A stretch of 64,000 nucleotides of DNA from Bacillus testis (GTDB lineage Bacteria > Bacillota > Bacilli > Bacillales > DSM-1321): positions 1,123,353 through 1,187,352 of the forward strand of contig NZ_LN851186.1 of assembly GCF_001243895.1 (NCBI RefSeq), given 5' to 3'. The first letter of the stretch is position 1; each line of letters opens with the position of its first letter. Shown piece after piece: positions 1 through 7,932 of the stretch. The notes below the pieces were generated by a model. It did no database searches. It was not told the DNA's origin and saw nothing but the letters and a program-made list of their open reading frames with translations. A program made the translations under genes and the position numbers.

Positions 1-909
1 GGATCAACACAAATATTCCTCAAGAAACCTACACCTGAAGCCATTTTCCAACTTATCCATAAACATGATGTGACGGTCATCCATATGGCGCCTACTGTCC
101 TGAATTCCATCCTTCAGTATGCTGAACGTGAACAGCCGGCGTCCCACCATCCTCTTCGGCTTGTGATTGCTGGTTCGGCTCCTCCGGCTGCATTCATTGC
201 CAAAGCAGAAAGTGAATTGGGATGGGAGTTCATCCAAGTATACGGGATGACTGAGTCTGCTCCTTTAAGCCTGGCGTCCATCATTCCAGCTGAATTGCAG
301 CATTTGCCGGCGGAGGAAAAATACCGAATGAAGGCGAAAGCCGGGCGCCCGATGTGCGGTAGCAAAGTAATGGTCGTAAATGAGGAAGGCCGAGAAGTGG
401 CGCGTGACGGACTTGAAATTGGCGAAGTTTTGACCAGGAGCCATGGAGTGATGAAAGGCTATTGGAAAAATGAAGAAGCCACCATGGCCGCTATCCGGAA
501 TGGATGGCTGCACACAGGAGATATGGCTACTGTCGATCAGTATGGCAATGTGGATATTGTTGATCGCAAGAAGGATGTTATTATTTCGGGAGGGGAGAAT
601 ATTTCATCCATTGAGGTGGAAGGGAATCTGTATAATCACCCGGCAGTACTGGAAGCAGCCGTCATTGCCGCTCCCCATGAAAAATGGGGAGAGACACCGC
701 ATGCTTATGTAGTCGTGCGTCCAGGATTGACGGTGACTGCTGAAGAACTGATTTCCTTTTCGAGGGAATCACTTGCCCATTTCAAGGCTATAACCGGTGT
801 AACATTCGTTGATGAACTCCCTAAGACCGCTTCCGGAAAAATACAAAAAGTCCAGCTAAGGAACGGTTACTGGAGCGAAAAAGGGAAATCCGGCCGCTTC
901 GTTAACTGA
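1..909 (+). CDS. AMP-dependent acyl-CoA synthetase, C-terminal part (cut by window start)
   Basis: The frame is open from base 1, so the N-terminal part lies outside the window. The visible ~302 residues contain the hallmarks of the ANL (adenylate-forming) superfamily in order: VYGMTES (adenine-binding motif), GWLHTGDMATVD (the conserved Asp that binds the ribose), DRKKDVIISGGENIS (hinge) and PKTASGKIQK near the C-terminus (catalytic Lys). These enzymes activate a carboxylic acid with ATP and load it onto CoA. The sequence resembles fatty acyl-CoA ligases more than acetyl-CoA synthetase, but chain length cannot be judged from this half. No terminator is obvious in the 80 bases after the stop. 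The next gene on the same strand is separated from it by a dispersed repeat. Confidence 0.9.
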   Translation, partial: GSTQIFLKKPTPEAIFQLIHKHDVTVIHMAPTVLNSILQYAEREQPASHHPLRLVIAGSAPPAAFIAKAESELGWEFIQVYGMTESAPLSLASIIPAELQHLPAEEKYRMKAKAGRPMCGSKVMVVNEEGREVARDGLEIGEVLTRSHGVMKGYWKNEEATMAAIRNGWLHTGDMATVDQYGNVDIVDRKKDVIISGGENISSIEVEGNLYNHPAVLEAAVIAAPHEKWGETPHAYVVVRPGLTVTAEELISFSRESLAHFKAITGVTFVDELPKTASGKIQKVQLRNGYWSEKGKSGRFVN

Positions 910-989
910 ATCGGGCAGCAGATTGTTTTTGGCAATGAGCGGCTTATACATCTGCAACAAGGGAGTGAGGAAAAAGAAAGTAAGTGGAA

Positions 990-1052
990 ATCAAGCGCCA
1001 GTTAGAATTCGATTGGTTCAAGGGGACGAAAGAAAACCCTCACCGATTAATG
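990..1052 (+). repeat. Dispersed element, copy A
   Basis: Contains the core AGCGCCAGTTAGAAT (994-1008), then CGATTGGTTCAA, a short GGGG/CCCT hairpin and CACCGATTAA. Aligned with the reverse complement of 37824-37897, it matches over nearly its whole length. It has lost about 14 bases of the left arm of the second stem. Its presence argues that the open frame upstream of 1092 is not part of the DUF418 protein. Confidence 0.75.
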
Positions 1053-1091
1053 TTTCACTTTAAAAAAAGAAAAAAGATAACGGGGTATCAC

Positions 1092-2273
1092 ATGGATTCC
1101 AGTTTTGGTTCAAACGGTGGAAATCGGATCATCGCCTTGGATATACTGAGGGGATTTGCCATTTTAGGGATATTCTTTGTCAATATCCCTTATTTCTTCA
1201 CCCCTATTCTATATATAGATCCGCAGCATTTCTGGCAATCAGCCAATGACCGGATAGTCAATACAGCCGTAGATATTTTTGCCCAAGCCAGTTTTTATCC
1301 GCTATTTTCCTTTCTGTTTGGTTATGGGGCAGTGCTTATTGCCGAACGTAGTATGAAGAAGGGACAGCTTTTTCATCTTGTTTTTTTGAGGAGAATGCTA
1401 CTTTTATTGATCATCGGTTTGATTCATGCTTTCTTGGTTTGGTATGGCGATATACTGATTACGTACAGCATTTGCGGATTTTTCCTTCTCTTATTCTATG
1501 GCCGAAGTGCCCGGACACTGTTGCGAACAGGGTGTATCATGTATATAGCCTTCTGGGGAGTGTTTATTGGCCTGACTGCGCTTTCTGAAATTTGGATTCA
1601 ACCGGATTTATTCAACCTTATGGATCATCAAACAGAAGCACTGCAGGCACAAGCCCATTACAGTAGCGGAACCTTTAAGGAGATTTTCCGTCAACGGGTA
1701 CATGACTGGAGTCTAAGCAACAATGTCGGCAGTTATTGGATATTGATTCTGAATATACTGCCTTTGATGCTGATCGGCGCAGGCTTCGCCAAGAAACGCT
1801 GGCTTGCGGAAGCCCATACGAATAAGAAGTTGTTTGCCCGCTTGCTGGTAGTTGGATTGATCGGGGGATTTAGCCTCAAATGCCTGCCTTATGTGTGGAA
1901 GAAATCTTATACAGCTTATATGATCCAAGATTTTATAGGAGGGCCTTTGGTGGGCTTGTTCTATCTTGCTTTGATCGTTTTGTTGCTGCAAAATGATCAA
2001 GCTAAAAGAGTATTGCATCCGTTTTCCTACACAGGGCGGCTATCTATCAGCAATTATCTTCTGCAATCTGTTTTTGCGAGTTTTTTATTTTACTCGTATG
2101 GGCTCGGTTTATACGGCAAGATTTCTTATACGGAGGGTGTAGGGATAGTAATCGCCTTTTACGGCCTGCAAGCGGCGGTAAGCAAATACTGGACGTCAAA
2201 ATATAGGATGGGGCCTGTTGAATATGTGTGGCGTTGGGGAACCTACGGTAAAAAGCCTTTACTTAGAAAGTGA
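1092..2273 (+). CDS. DUF418 / YeiB-like multipass membrane protein
   Basis: About 393 residues with the diagnostic DUF418 N-terminus RIIALDILRGFAILGIFFVN, then roughly eight to ten hydrophobic segments and a Trp-rich C-terminus (GPVEYVWRWGTYG) typical of the family. DUF418 proteins are bacterial inner-membrane proteins related to the acyltransferase-3/HGSNAT fold; their substrate is mostly unknown. The frame is open back to a GTG at 984, but that 36-residue extension is hydrophilic, lacks a well-spaced ribosome binding site and overlaps dispersed element A. I therefore place the start at the ATG at 1092, preceded by a weak GGGG at about 8 bases. The family is clear; the role is not. Confidence 0.85.
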   Translation: MDSSFGSNGGNRIIALDILRGFAILGIFFVNIPYFFTPILYIDPQHFWQSANDRIVNTAVDIFAQASFYPLFSFLFGYGAVLIAERSMKKGQLFHLVFLRRMLLLLIIGLIHAFLVWYGDILITYSICGFFLLLFYGRSARTLLRTGCIMYIAFWGVFIGLTALSEIWIQPDLFNLMDHQTEALQAQAHYSSGTFKEIFRQRVHDWSLSNNVGSYWILILNILPLMLIGAGFAKKRWLAEAHTNKKLFARLLVVGLIGGFSLKCLPYVWKKSYTAYMIQDFIGGPLVGLFYLALIVLLLQNDQAKRVLHPFSYTGRLSISNYLLQSVFASFLFYSYGLGLYGKISYTEGVGIVIAFYGLQAAVSKYWTSKYRMGPVEYVWRWGTYGKKPLLRK

Positions 2274-2387
2274 AGGGAATTGTTTTTTTCAATAGTCAGG
2301 CTATTATATTAGTAAAGGCAAACCTATTAAAAGAGCTTTTCGGATTATCTATTATTCATGTAAATCAGACAAAGGGAGGAAGTACGG

Positions 2388-3287
2388 ATGAAATTAGCAA
2401 CTGTAAAAAAAGACGGCGTTTCATTTGTCATCTGTGAAGACCGAACAGAAAAACTATTGCATTTAGCTCGTGCCAACAAAGAAAAGTATGGAGAAGACCA
2501 CGCTTTTCCATCTTCGATGCTGGCGATCATTGACGGAGGAAAAGCAGAAATAGAGAGAATAAAAGAGTTGCAGTCTTATGCGGAAGGCAAACCGCATTTA
2601 TTTTTGGATAAAGAAGAAGTTGTTTTTGAAGCGCCGATTCCCCGGCCGCGGAAAAATATTTTTTGCGTAGGTAAAAATTATAAAGACCATGCGATTGAGA
2701 TGGGCAGCGAGGCGGATATTCCTGAACATATTATGCTCTTCACCAAAGCGCCTACAACCGTTATAGGCACTGGGGAAGCAATTCCTAATCATGCTAGTGT
2801 GACAGAGCAGCTGGATTACGAGGGAGAAGTGGCTGTTGTAATTGGCAAAACAGCGAAAGGGGTAAAGAGGGAAGCGGCAGAAGACTATATTTTTGGTTAC
2901 ACAATTATAAATGATGTGACAGCCCGTGATCTGCAGGCACGACATAAGCAATTCTTCATCGGTAAAAGCCTGGATGGCAGCTGCCCGATGGGACCGTATA
3001 TTGTCCATAAATCAAGTATCCAACATCCTTTGAAGCTTCAGGTTCAGACGAAGGTAAATGGTGAATTGAGACAAAACGGCAATACCGGACAATTTATATT
3101 TTCCATTCCTGAAATGATTGAAACTCTGTCCAAGGGAATGACGTTGGAGCCTGGCGATATCATTGCCACAGGCACTCCGGCGGGGGTAGGCAAGGGATTC
3201 AAACCTCCAAGATTCCTAAACTCCGGCGATGAGATTGAAATAACGGTTGAGGGATTGGGAACGTTGGCCAATAAAGTGGAGTTTTGA
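2388..3287 (+). CDS. yisK: Fumarylacetoacetate hydrolase (FAH) family protein, YisK-like
   Basis: A 299-residue FAH-fold protein. Visible family motifs: FCVGKNYKDHAIEMG, LDYEGEVAVVIGK (the E-x-E pair that binds the divalent metal), INDVTARDLQ (third metal ligand, Asp), GKSLDGSCPMGPYIV and TGTPAGVG. Members cleave or decarboxylate 2-oxo/dioxo acids with Mg2+ or Mn2+; B. subtilis YisK is reported as an oxaloacetate decarboxylase that also interacts with the elongation machinery. The ATG has a good RBS (GGGAGGAAGT). The yisL homologue follows on the same strand, as in B. subtilis, which supports the name. A dispersed repeat begins immediately after the stop codon. Confidence 0.85.
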   Translation: MKLATVKKDGVSFVICEDRTEKLLHLARANKEKYGEDHAFPSSMLAIIDGGKAEIERIKELQSYAEGKPHLFLDKEEVVFEAPIPRPRKNIFCVGKNYKDHAIEMGSEADIPEHIMLFTKAPTTVIGTGEAIPNHASVTEQLDYEGEVAVVIGKTAKGVKREAAEDYIFGYTIINDVTARDLQARHKQFFIGKSLDGSCPMGPYIVHKSSIQHPLKLQVQTKVNGELRQNGNTGQFIFSIPEMIETLSKGMTLEPGDIIATGTPAGVGKGFKPPRFLNSGDEIEITVEGLGTLANKVEF

Positions 3288-3323
3288 GCAGTGGGGGTTT
3301 TAGCGCCACTTGGAATAGAATAC
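3288..3323 (+). repeat. Dispersed element, truncated copy B
   Basis: GCAGTGGGGGTTTTAGCGCC followed by ACTTGGAATAGAATA aligns with the stem-plus-core part of copy C (37934-37972). Only the right arm of stem 1 and the core are kept. It starts at the base following the yisK stop codon. Confidence 0.6.
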
Positions 3324-3455
3324 ATGAAGCAAATTGGAAGACCGGCGGAACAGCAGAGAGTTTGCCGGATTTTCGAAAAATATGGTAGTGTATTGATAGT
3401 ATGGGAAATTTATCTATGTTATGATGTGATTAACTTGTGAAAAGGGGGGATTACT

Positions 3456-3818
3456 ATGGGAACGGATTTTCATATAACAACTTGGGCATTGGCTATTATC
3501 TTGATGATTGTCGCAATTGTCCTGCTAAAAAAAGGGAACAATAAAGGGTTTAAGATTACACATATGATCGTTCGCGTGTTATACATATTGATCATTCTTT
3601 CCGGAGGATTGTTGATTTCTAAAGAAGGAACGCTGACAGGTGAGATATATGGGAAAATGATTCTCGGAATCATCGTAATCGGTCTGATTGAGATGATATT
3701 GGTGCGTTTGGGCAAAGGCAAGGGCATCACTGCAATGACCGTTATCTTTATCATTGCATTTTTAGCGGTGCTTGCTTTAGGATTTAGGCTTCCATTGGGA
3801 ATTAATTTCCTCGCATAA
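3456..3818 (+). CDS. yisL: YisL family (DUF1516/UPF0344) membrane protein
   Basis: 120 residues with four predicted membrane helices: about residues 9-25, 38-56, 64-83 and 92-112. The conserved family features ITTW, GFKITHMIVRVLYILIILSG, YGKMILGIIVIGLIEM and a C-terminal LPLGI are present. Function is unknown. A strong RBS (AAAAGGGGGGA) precedes the ATG. Position after yisK is the same as in B. subtilis. A Rho-independent terminator closes the unit. Confidence 0.9.
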   Translation: MGTDFHITTWALAIILMIVAIVLLKKGNNKGFKITHMIVRVLYILIILSGGLLISKEGTLTGEIYGKMILGIIVIGLIEMILVRLGKGKGITAMTVIFIIAFLAVLALGFRLPLGINFLA

Positions 3819-3852
3819 GAAATTTTGCAAAGATAAATCTGAATATTTTATG

Positions 3853-3883
3853 AAAAAACCGCCAGAAAATATGGTGGTTTTTT
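3853..3883 (+). terminator. Rho-independent terminator after yisL
   Basis: AAAAAACCGCCA and TGGTGGTTTTTT form a 12-bp stem around a 7-base loop and end in a T run. Confidence 0.85.
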
Positions 3884-3966
3884 CTATTTATTCAAAAAAT
3901 ATGCTTTTTTATGGTATTTTAATAATAGAATATACGTCAATAATGAACTAGCGGAGATAATTGATT

Positions 3967-5949
3967 ATGGATAAAATTAATTATGTTTTTTCAGGGATTC
4001 CTGACCTCATTCAATACATCAACCAAAAAAAGTTATATGAGTTTCGCAATCTACTTGTTGAGGTATTCGCTGAGGAAGATGAATACGATATACTCAGAAG
4101 CATTATAGACGTATGCTATCGGCACTTGCCCCAGGCAACATTGGTAGGCTGCACGCCATATGGTTCAGCATCACAAGGCAAGCCGCTTAAAGAAGCAATC
4201 AGGCTTTCTTTTACGGTACAGATAGATACAGAAATGAATATCTCGGAGTTTGCAGCCAAGACTAGTAAACAGCAGAAACCGCAACAAACAGAAAAAATGA
4301 TCAAAATATACAAAGCGCTGTTTGACCACAGCTTAGATTTAATCTATGTGATTGATAAAGAGGGGAAATTTACAGAAGTAAACGCCCATTTTCTAGAGTC
4401 GACCGGTTTGGAAGAACGCCAATTGATCGGCCAGGATAGCTTGAAATATGTAAATCAAAAGGATGTATGGCGCTTTAAGAAACGATTCTTGAAAGCGATG
4501 CAGGGCCATATCCAGACATACGAAACTTCATATGAAAGAGAAAAAGGAAAAAAACAGTATTATTCTATAAAGGAACTGCCTATTGTCATAGAGGGAGAAG
4601 TGGAGGGAATCGTCGGCATCGGCAGGAATATCACTGAACAAAAGCGGGTGGGGGAGCAGCTTTCACAACTATCTTACTATGATGCGCAAACGAATTTGCC
4701 CAATCGTGTGAAATTCAGCCAAGTTATGCATAAAATGATTCAGCGCAGCAAAAAGGAAAAAAGAGAGATGGCTGTTTTACTGATTGATATCGATCGCTTC
4801 CAAATAGTGAATGATAGCTTAGGGCATCATGCTGGCGATCTGATTTTAAAGGAGATTGCTTTAAGAATGCAGAGGGTCATTCCTGCGGATGGGTTCATGG
4901 GCCGGTTTGCGGGGGATGCCTTTTCCTTGCTTCTTCATGGAGATGTCTGCATAAAGAATGTGAATAAGGTCATTAAAAAGATTGCCAATGCAATTGGGGA
5001 ACCGATTGTTTTTAATGATAAGGAGTTTTTTATGTCTGCAAGCATTGGGGTTAGCATGTTTCCAAATGATGGAGTTTCAGAAGGTGAATTGTTGAAAAAT
5101 GCGGATATTGCTTTGAATAAACTGAAAAACCAGGGCGGCAATTCTTATATGTTCTATTGCAATGAAATGAATAAACAAGCAATAGAGAGATTAAAGCTTG
5201 AAGGCAGCTTACGCAAGGCAGTTATGAACGAGGAATTCCATTTATGCTATCAGCCCTTAGTAGATGTGAAGGCGGGCCGCATATATGGAAGTGAAGCGTT
5301 GATCAGGTGGAATCATCCTGAACAGGGAATCATATCTCCTGCCGACTTCATTCCTTTAGCGGAGGAAACAGGCTTGATAGTTGAAATTGGCACCTGGGTT
5401 TTGAAAAAAGCGTGCAAACAAAATAAAGAATGGCTGGATGCAGGATTTGGCGAACTAGTTATATCGGTGAATGTGTCCCCACTACAATTCCAGCAGCCCC
5501 TTTTTTATGAAATTGTCAAAGATGCCCTCAGGGAAAGCGGGTTGCCTCCCCAACTGCTGCATTTGGAATTGACAGAAAATAGTATGCTAGAAAACATGGA
5601 GTACAGCATAGGCATTATGGAAAAACTGCGCCAAATGGGTGTGAAAGTATCTATTGACGACTTTGGAACGGGTTATTCATCTTTGAGCTATCTCAAAAAT
5701 CTGCCGATTGATTATTTGAAAATTGACCAGTCCTTTATCAACAATCTGAAAGAAGATTCCGAGGATATGGCAATTGTAAAGGCGATTATCATGATGGGGA
5801 GAGGGTTATCGCTCCGCGTGGTGGCTGAAGGAGTGGAAACAGAAAAGCAGCTATCCCTTCTTAAAGAGATGGATTGCCATTTTGCTCAGGGCTATTATAT
5901 TGATAAGCCATTGACCGTTGAAGAATTTGAAAAGAAATTGAATGTTTAA
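3967..5949 (+). CDS. FIST-like/PAS/GGDEF/EAL c-di-GMP signalling protein; degenerate GGDEF, intact EAL
   Basis: About 660 residues, no membrane segment. Residues ~1-95 include ATLVGCTPYGSASQGKPLKE, like the start of a FIST sensor domain. A PAS domain follows (~112-228), then GGDEF (~233-400) and EAL (~410-655). The GGDEF signature reads AGDAF (~315-319), so diguanylate cyclase activity is unlikely, although the domain may still bind GTP. The EAL domain keeps EALIRW, VNVSPLQFQ, ELTEN, DDFGTGYSSL, LKIDQSF, AEGVET and QGYY, as in active c-di-GMP phosphodiesterases. The ATG at 3967 lies 10 bases after GGAG; a TTG at 3961 is the alternative. It is a single gene with no partner in a shared operon. 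Confidence 0.85.
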   Translation: MDKINYVFSGIPDLIQYINQKKLYEFRNLLVEVFAEEDEYDILRSIIDVCYRHLPQATLVGCTPYGSASQGKPLKEAIRLSFTVQIDTEMNISEFAAKTSKQQKPQQTEKMIKIYKALFDHSLDLIYVIDKEGKFTEVNAHFLESTGLEERQLIGQDSLKYVNQKDVWRFKKRFLKAMQGHIQTYETSYEREKGKKQYYSIKELPIVIEGEVEGIVGIGRNITEQKRVGEQLSQLSYYDAQTNLPNRVKFSQVMHKMIQRSKKEKREMAVLLIDIDRFQIVNDSLGHHAGDLILKEIALRMQRVIPADGFMGRFAGDAFSLLLHGDVCIKNVNKVIKKIANAIGEPIVFNDKEFFMSASIGVSMFPNDGVSEGELLKNADIALNKLKNQGGNSYMFYCNEMNKQAIERLKLEGSLRKAVMNEEFHLCYQPLVDVKAGRIYGSEALIRWNHPEQGIISPADFIPLAEETGLIVEIGTWVLKKACKQNKEWLDAGFGELVISVNVSPLQFQQPLFYEIVKDALRESGLPPQLLHLELTENSMLENMEYSIGIMEKLRQMGVKVSIDDFGTGYSSLSYLKNLPIDYLKIDQSFINNLKEDSEDMAIVKAIIMMGRGLSLRVVAEGVETEKQLSLLKEMDCHFAQGYYIDKPLTVEEFEKKLNV

Positions 5950-6090
5950 TTGGGTATTTAAAAGGCTGTTTTCATAGAATTTAAAACAATGTAGTGATCC
6001 TTATAGTTCGGTGGAAGTGAAAAATGAACTGCGATTACAGTCCATTCCGACGTTAGCTTATCAAAATTACTAAAAAAGTGTCTACCATTT

Positions 6091-6279
6091 TTAACAATGC
6101 GATTTTCTCTTATTCACATAATATGAAGCCAGGGTAACAATTAATAAAGTTGGCAGGGCATAAATTTGTCCAATCGTTAATTTCCATAGAATAGTATGAT
6201 AACCTTCAGAAGCAGGAATGAAGACTGCTATTACACAAACAATGATATAGGCTATTAAAGGGGGAATCATTAACCTCAT
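6091..6279 (-). CDS. Small two-helix membrane protein, unknown
   Basis: 62 residues with two hydrophobic segments (about 4-20 and 38-54) and a basic C-terminus (NKRKSHC). An excellent RBS (AAAGGAGAT, 7 bases before ATG) supports translation. I do not recognise the family. It is isolated, between the GGDEF/EAL gene and a non-coding repeat block. Confidence 0.65.
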   Translation of the reverse strand: MRLMIPPLIAYIIVCVIAVFIPASEGYHTILWKLTIGQIYALPTLLIVTLASYYVNKRKSHC

Positions 6280-6473
6280 ATGTTAATCTCCTTTCCCAAA
6301 AAACATATACATCTTTGGATCAACATTATTCGTTTTAACCCATAATGGCTGATTTTAATATATTTTTTTCCTTGTTTTACCATTATGCTAAGTTAGTTGT
6401 ATAACATAAAAAGCCTTTAGAACGGTTTTAAAGAAGAATTCTCTAAGCAATCTAAAGACTTATCCCCGACAAG

Positions 6474-6531
6474 CATAAGAACCCTCTCTTTCGGAAACAT
6501 GGTTTTCGTTTCCGAAAGAGAGGGGCTTATG
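6474..6531. repeat. Long near-perfect inverted repeat
   Basis: CATAAG-AA-CCCTCTCTTTCGGAAAC, a 9-base loop, then GTTTCCGAAAGAGAGGG-G-CTTATG. The inner 17 bp pair perfectly and the outer 6 bp pair after a small internal loop. There is no T run on either side, so it is not a plain terminator. It sits just before the tandem repeat and may mark its edge. The rest of 6280-6560 holds no supported gene. Confidence 0.85.
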
Positions 6532-6560
6532 GCTCGAGGGGGTGACCGGTGAAGCTAGAC

Positions 6561-7108
6561 ACATCGGTTCGTGCCTCACCTTGTTTTCTTTATCTTAAAG
6601 AGAAGGGCTCCAGTCCCTACGCTGCTAAACGGGTGTTCTCCGCTTTTCGTTGTGTCTAGCTCCAGACCTCCAGCGCCTAGCAAACTTCACCCTTTTCCCT
6701 ACGATAAGTCAACATCAACTCACTACGTTCGCTGTGTTTCCTTTATCTCAAGAAAATCCCTCCAGTTTGTACGGCGCTAAACGACCGTTTCCGCTTTTCG
6801 TGGTGTCTAGCTCCGAACACCCAGCGGCTAGGGGACTTCACCCTTTTCTTCTACGATAAGTCAACATCGGTTCGTACCTCACCGTGTTTCCTTTATCTCA
6901 AAGAGAAAGGGCTCCAGTCCCTACGCCGCTAAACGGGTGTTCTCCGCTTTTCGTTGTCCAGCTGCAGTGACCAGGGACTAGCAAACTTCGGGCTTTTCTC
7001 TACGATAAGTCAACATCGGTTCGTGCCTCACCGTGTTTCCTTTATCTCAAGAAAATCCCTCCAGTTTGTACGTCCCTAAACGGTCACTTCCGCTTTTCGT
7101 TAGTTAGG
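6561..7108. repeat. Tandem repeat, ~150 bp unit x 3.6, ABAB order
   Basis: Units begin with ACATC at 6561, 6712, 6864 and 7013 (151, 152 and 149 bp; the last is partial). Each holds TTTCTTTATCT or TTTCCTTTATCTC, a CTCCAGT block, CTAAACG, CGCTTTTCGT (6641, 6792, 6945, 7091), a TCTAGCT/CAGCGCCTAG-like block except in the partial unit, and ACGATAAGTCAACATC at the junctions. Units 1 and 3 share GGGCTCCAGTCCCTACGC and GGGTGTTCTC; units 2 and 4 share AAAATCCCTCCAGTTTGTAC. The GTGTCTAGCTCCAG-type block resembles a repeat I remember as common between genes of many Bacillaceae. Short frames inside are repeat artefacts. Confidence 0.85.
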
Positions 7109-7666
7109 GGAGAATTTTTCTATTACTATTCGTTTGCCTGTGTTTTGGGTGAATTCGAATCGGTCGTGTTCTTTTGTGCTATATACGAAATGGTGCTGGA
7201 CGGAGCAGACGCATTGGCCGTTATCGAATGTGAAGAAGTTGACGCCGCTGCAGCTGCTTTTATCCCGTATGAATGTCAATTGGTTATATCCATAAATGCA
7301 ATCATAAATGGAAAACGACATGGAATTGAGTGTCATGATGAATTGGAAGAAGGAGTCGTCGTTGATTTCCTCTAGTAAACGCTCGAACGAGTATAATAAT
7401 TGTTTTTTTATTCGCACTTTTTCCTGGTGGCTGAGGAAGATCAGTTCCTTTTTGATACTAACGACTGCCACATCCGTTAAGATGCCCTTTCGCCACCTGT
7501 TGTTCCGGTTGATTTCGATTTCGCTATGGAGGAATTCCTCAAGTGGATATGCTTCGTCCGTTTCATCACTGAAAAATATCCATTGGTCATTTATACATTC
7601 AACGACGCCTGCCGTAAAGGATCTTGATTGATTCTTTATCAGCTCTGTTCTTTGTTGCTTATTCAT
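7100..7666 (-). CDS. DUF2777 family protein (YisN-like)
   Basis: About 188 residues, soluble. It begins MNKQQRTELIKNQSRSFTAG and has QWIFFSDETDEAYPLEEFLH and a Cys-containing C-terminal half. By position between yisL and asnO it corresponds to B. subtilis yisN, and I believe this is the DUF2777 family; function unknown. The frame extends 18 codons upstream, but the ATG at 7666 has the good RBS (GGAGGGTACAAA before ATG), so I start there. The stop codon at 7102-7100 lies in the last partial unit of the tandem repeat, so the repeat reaches the very end of the gene. Confidence 0.7.
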   Translation of the reverse strand: MNKQQRTELIKNQSRSFTAGVVECINDQWIFFSDETDEAYPLEEFLHSEIEINRNNRWRKGILTDVAVVSIKKELIFLSHQEKVRIKKQLLYSFERLLEEINDDSFFQFIMTLNSMSFSIYDCIYGYNQLTFIRDKSSCSGVNFFTFDNGQCVCSVQHHFVYSTKEHDRFEFTQNTGKRIVIEKFSPN

Positions 7667-7932
7667 TTTGTACCCTCCGACTGAAGAAAATGGCTCACCT
7701 ACTTTTTTATAAAGTGTCAAACAAAATAGGCGGGAATTTATGCAGGTCTCTCTGTTAAAAGATTTTTTCCTGGGACATTAACACATCTTGCCCTTCTGCA
7801 TAGGCTATTACACGTCTGAAAATAAATAAAAGCTGCGTTAATCTTTCTGTACATTCCGAATACATATGGAAATGGGGTACAGATGAAATACCAGTGATTG
7901 GTGGGGAGTACAGACAAGAAAGGGTGATCATT

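Noticed and set aside
984..1091. GTG-initiated 36-residue extension of the DUF418 protein
   Set aside because: It overlaps dispersed element A, is unlike the family N-terminus and has no well-spaced RBS.
6561..7108. CRISPR array or short coding frames in the tandem repeat
   Set aside because: Units are ~150 bp, contiguous and without unique spacers; the frames of ~69 codons follow the repeat and have no RBS or protein-like composition.
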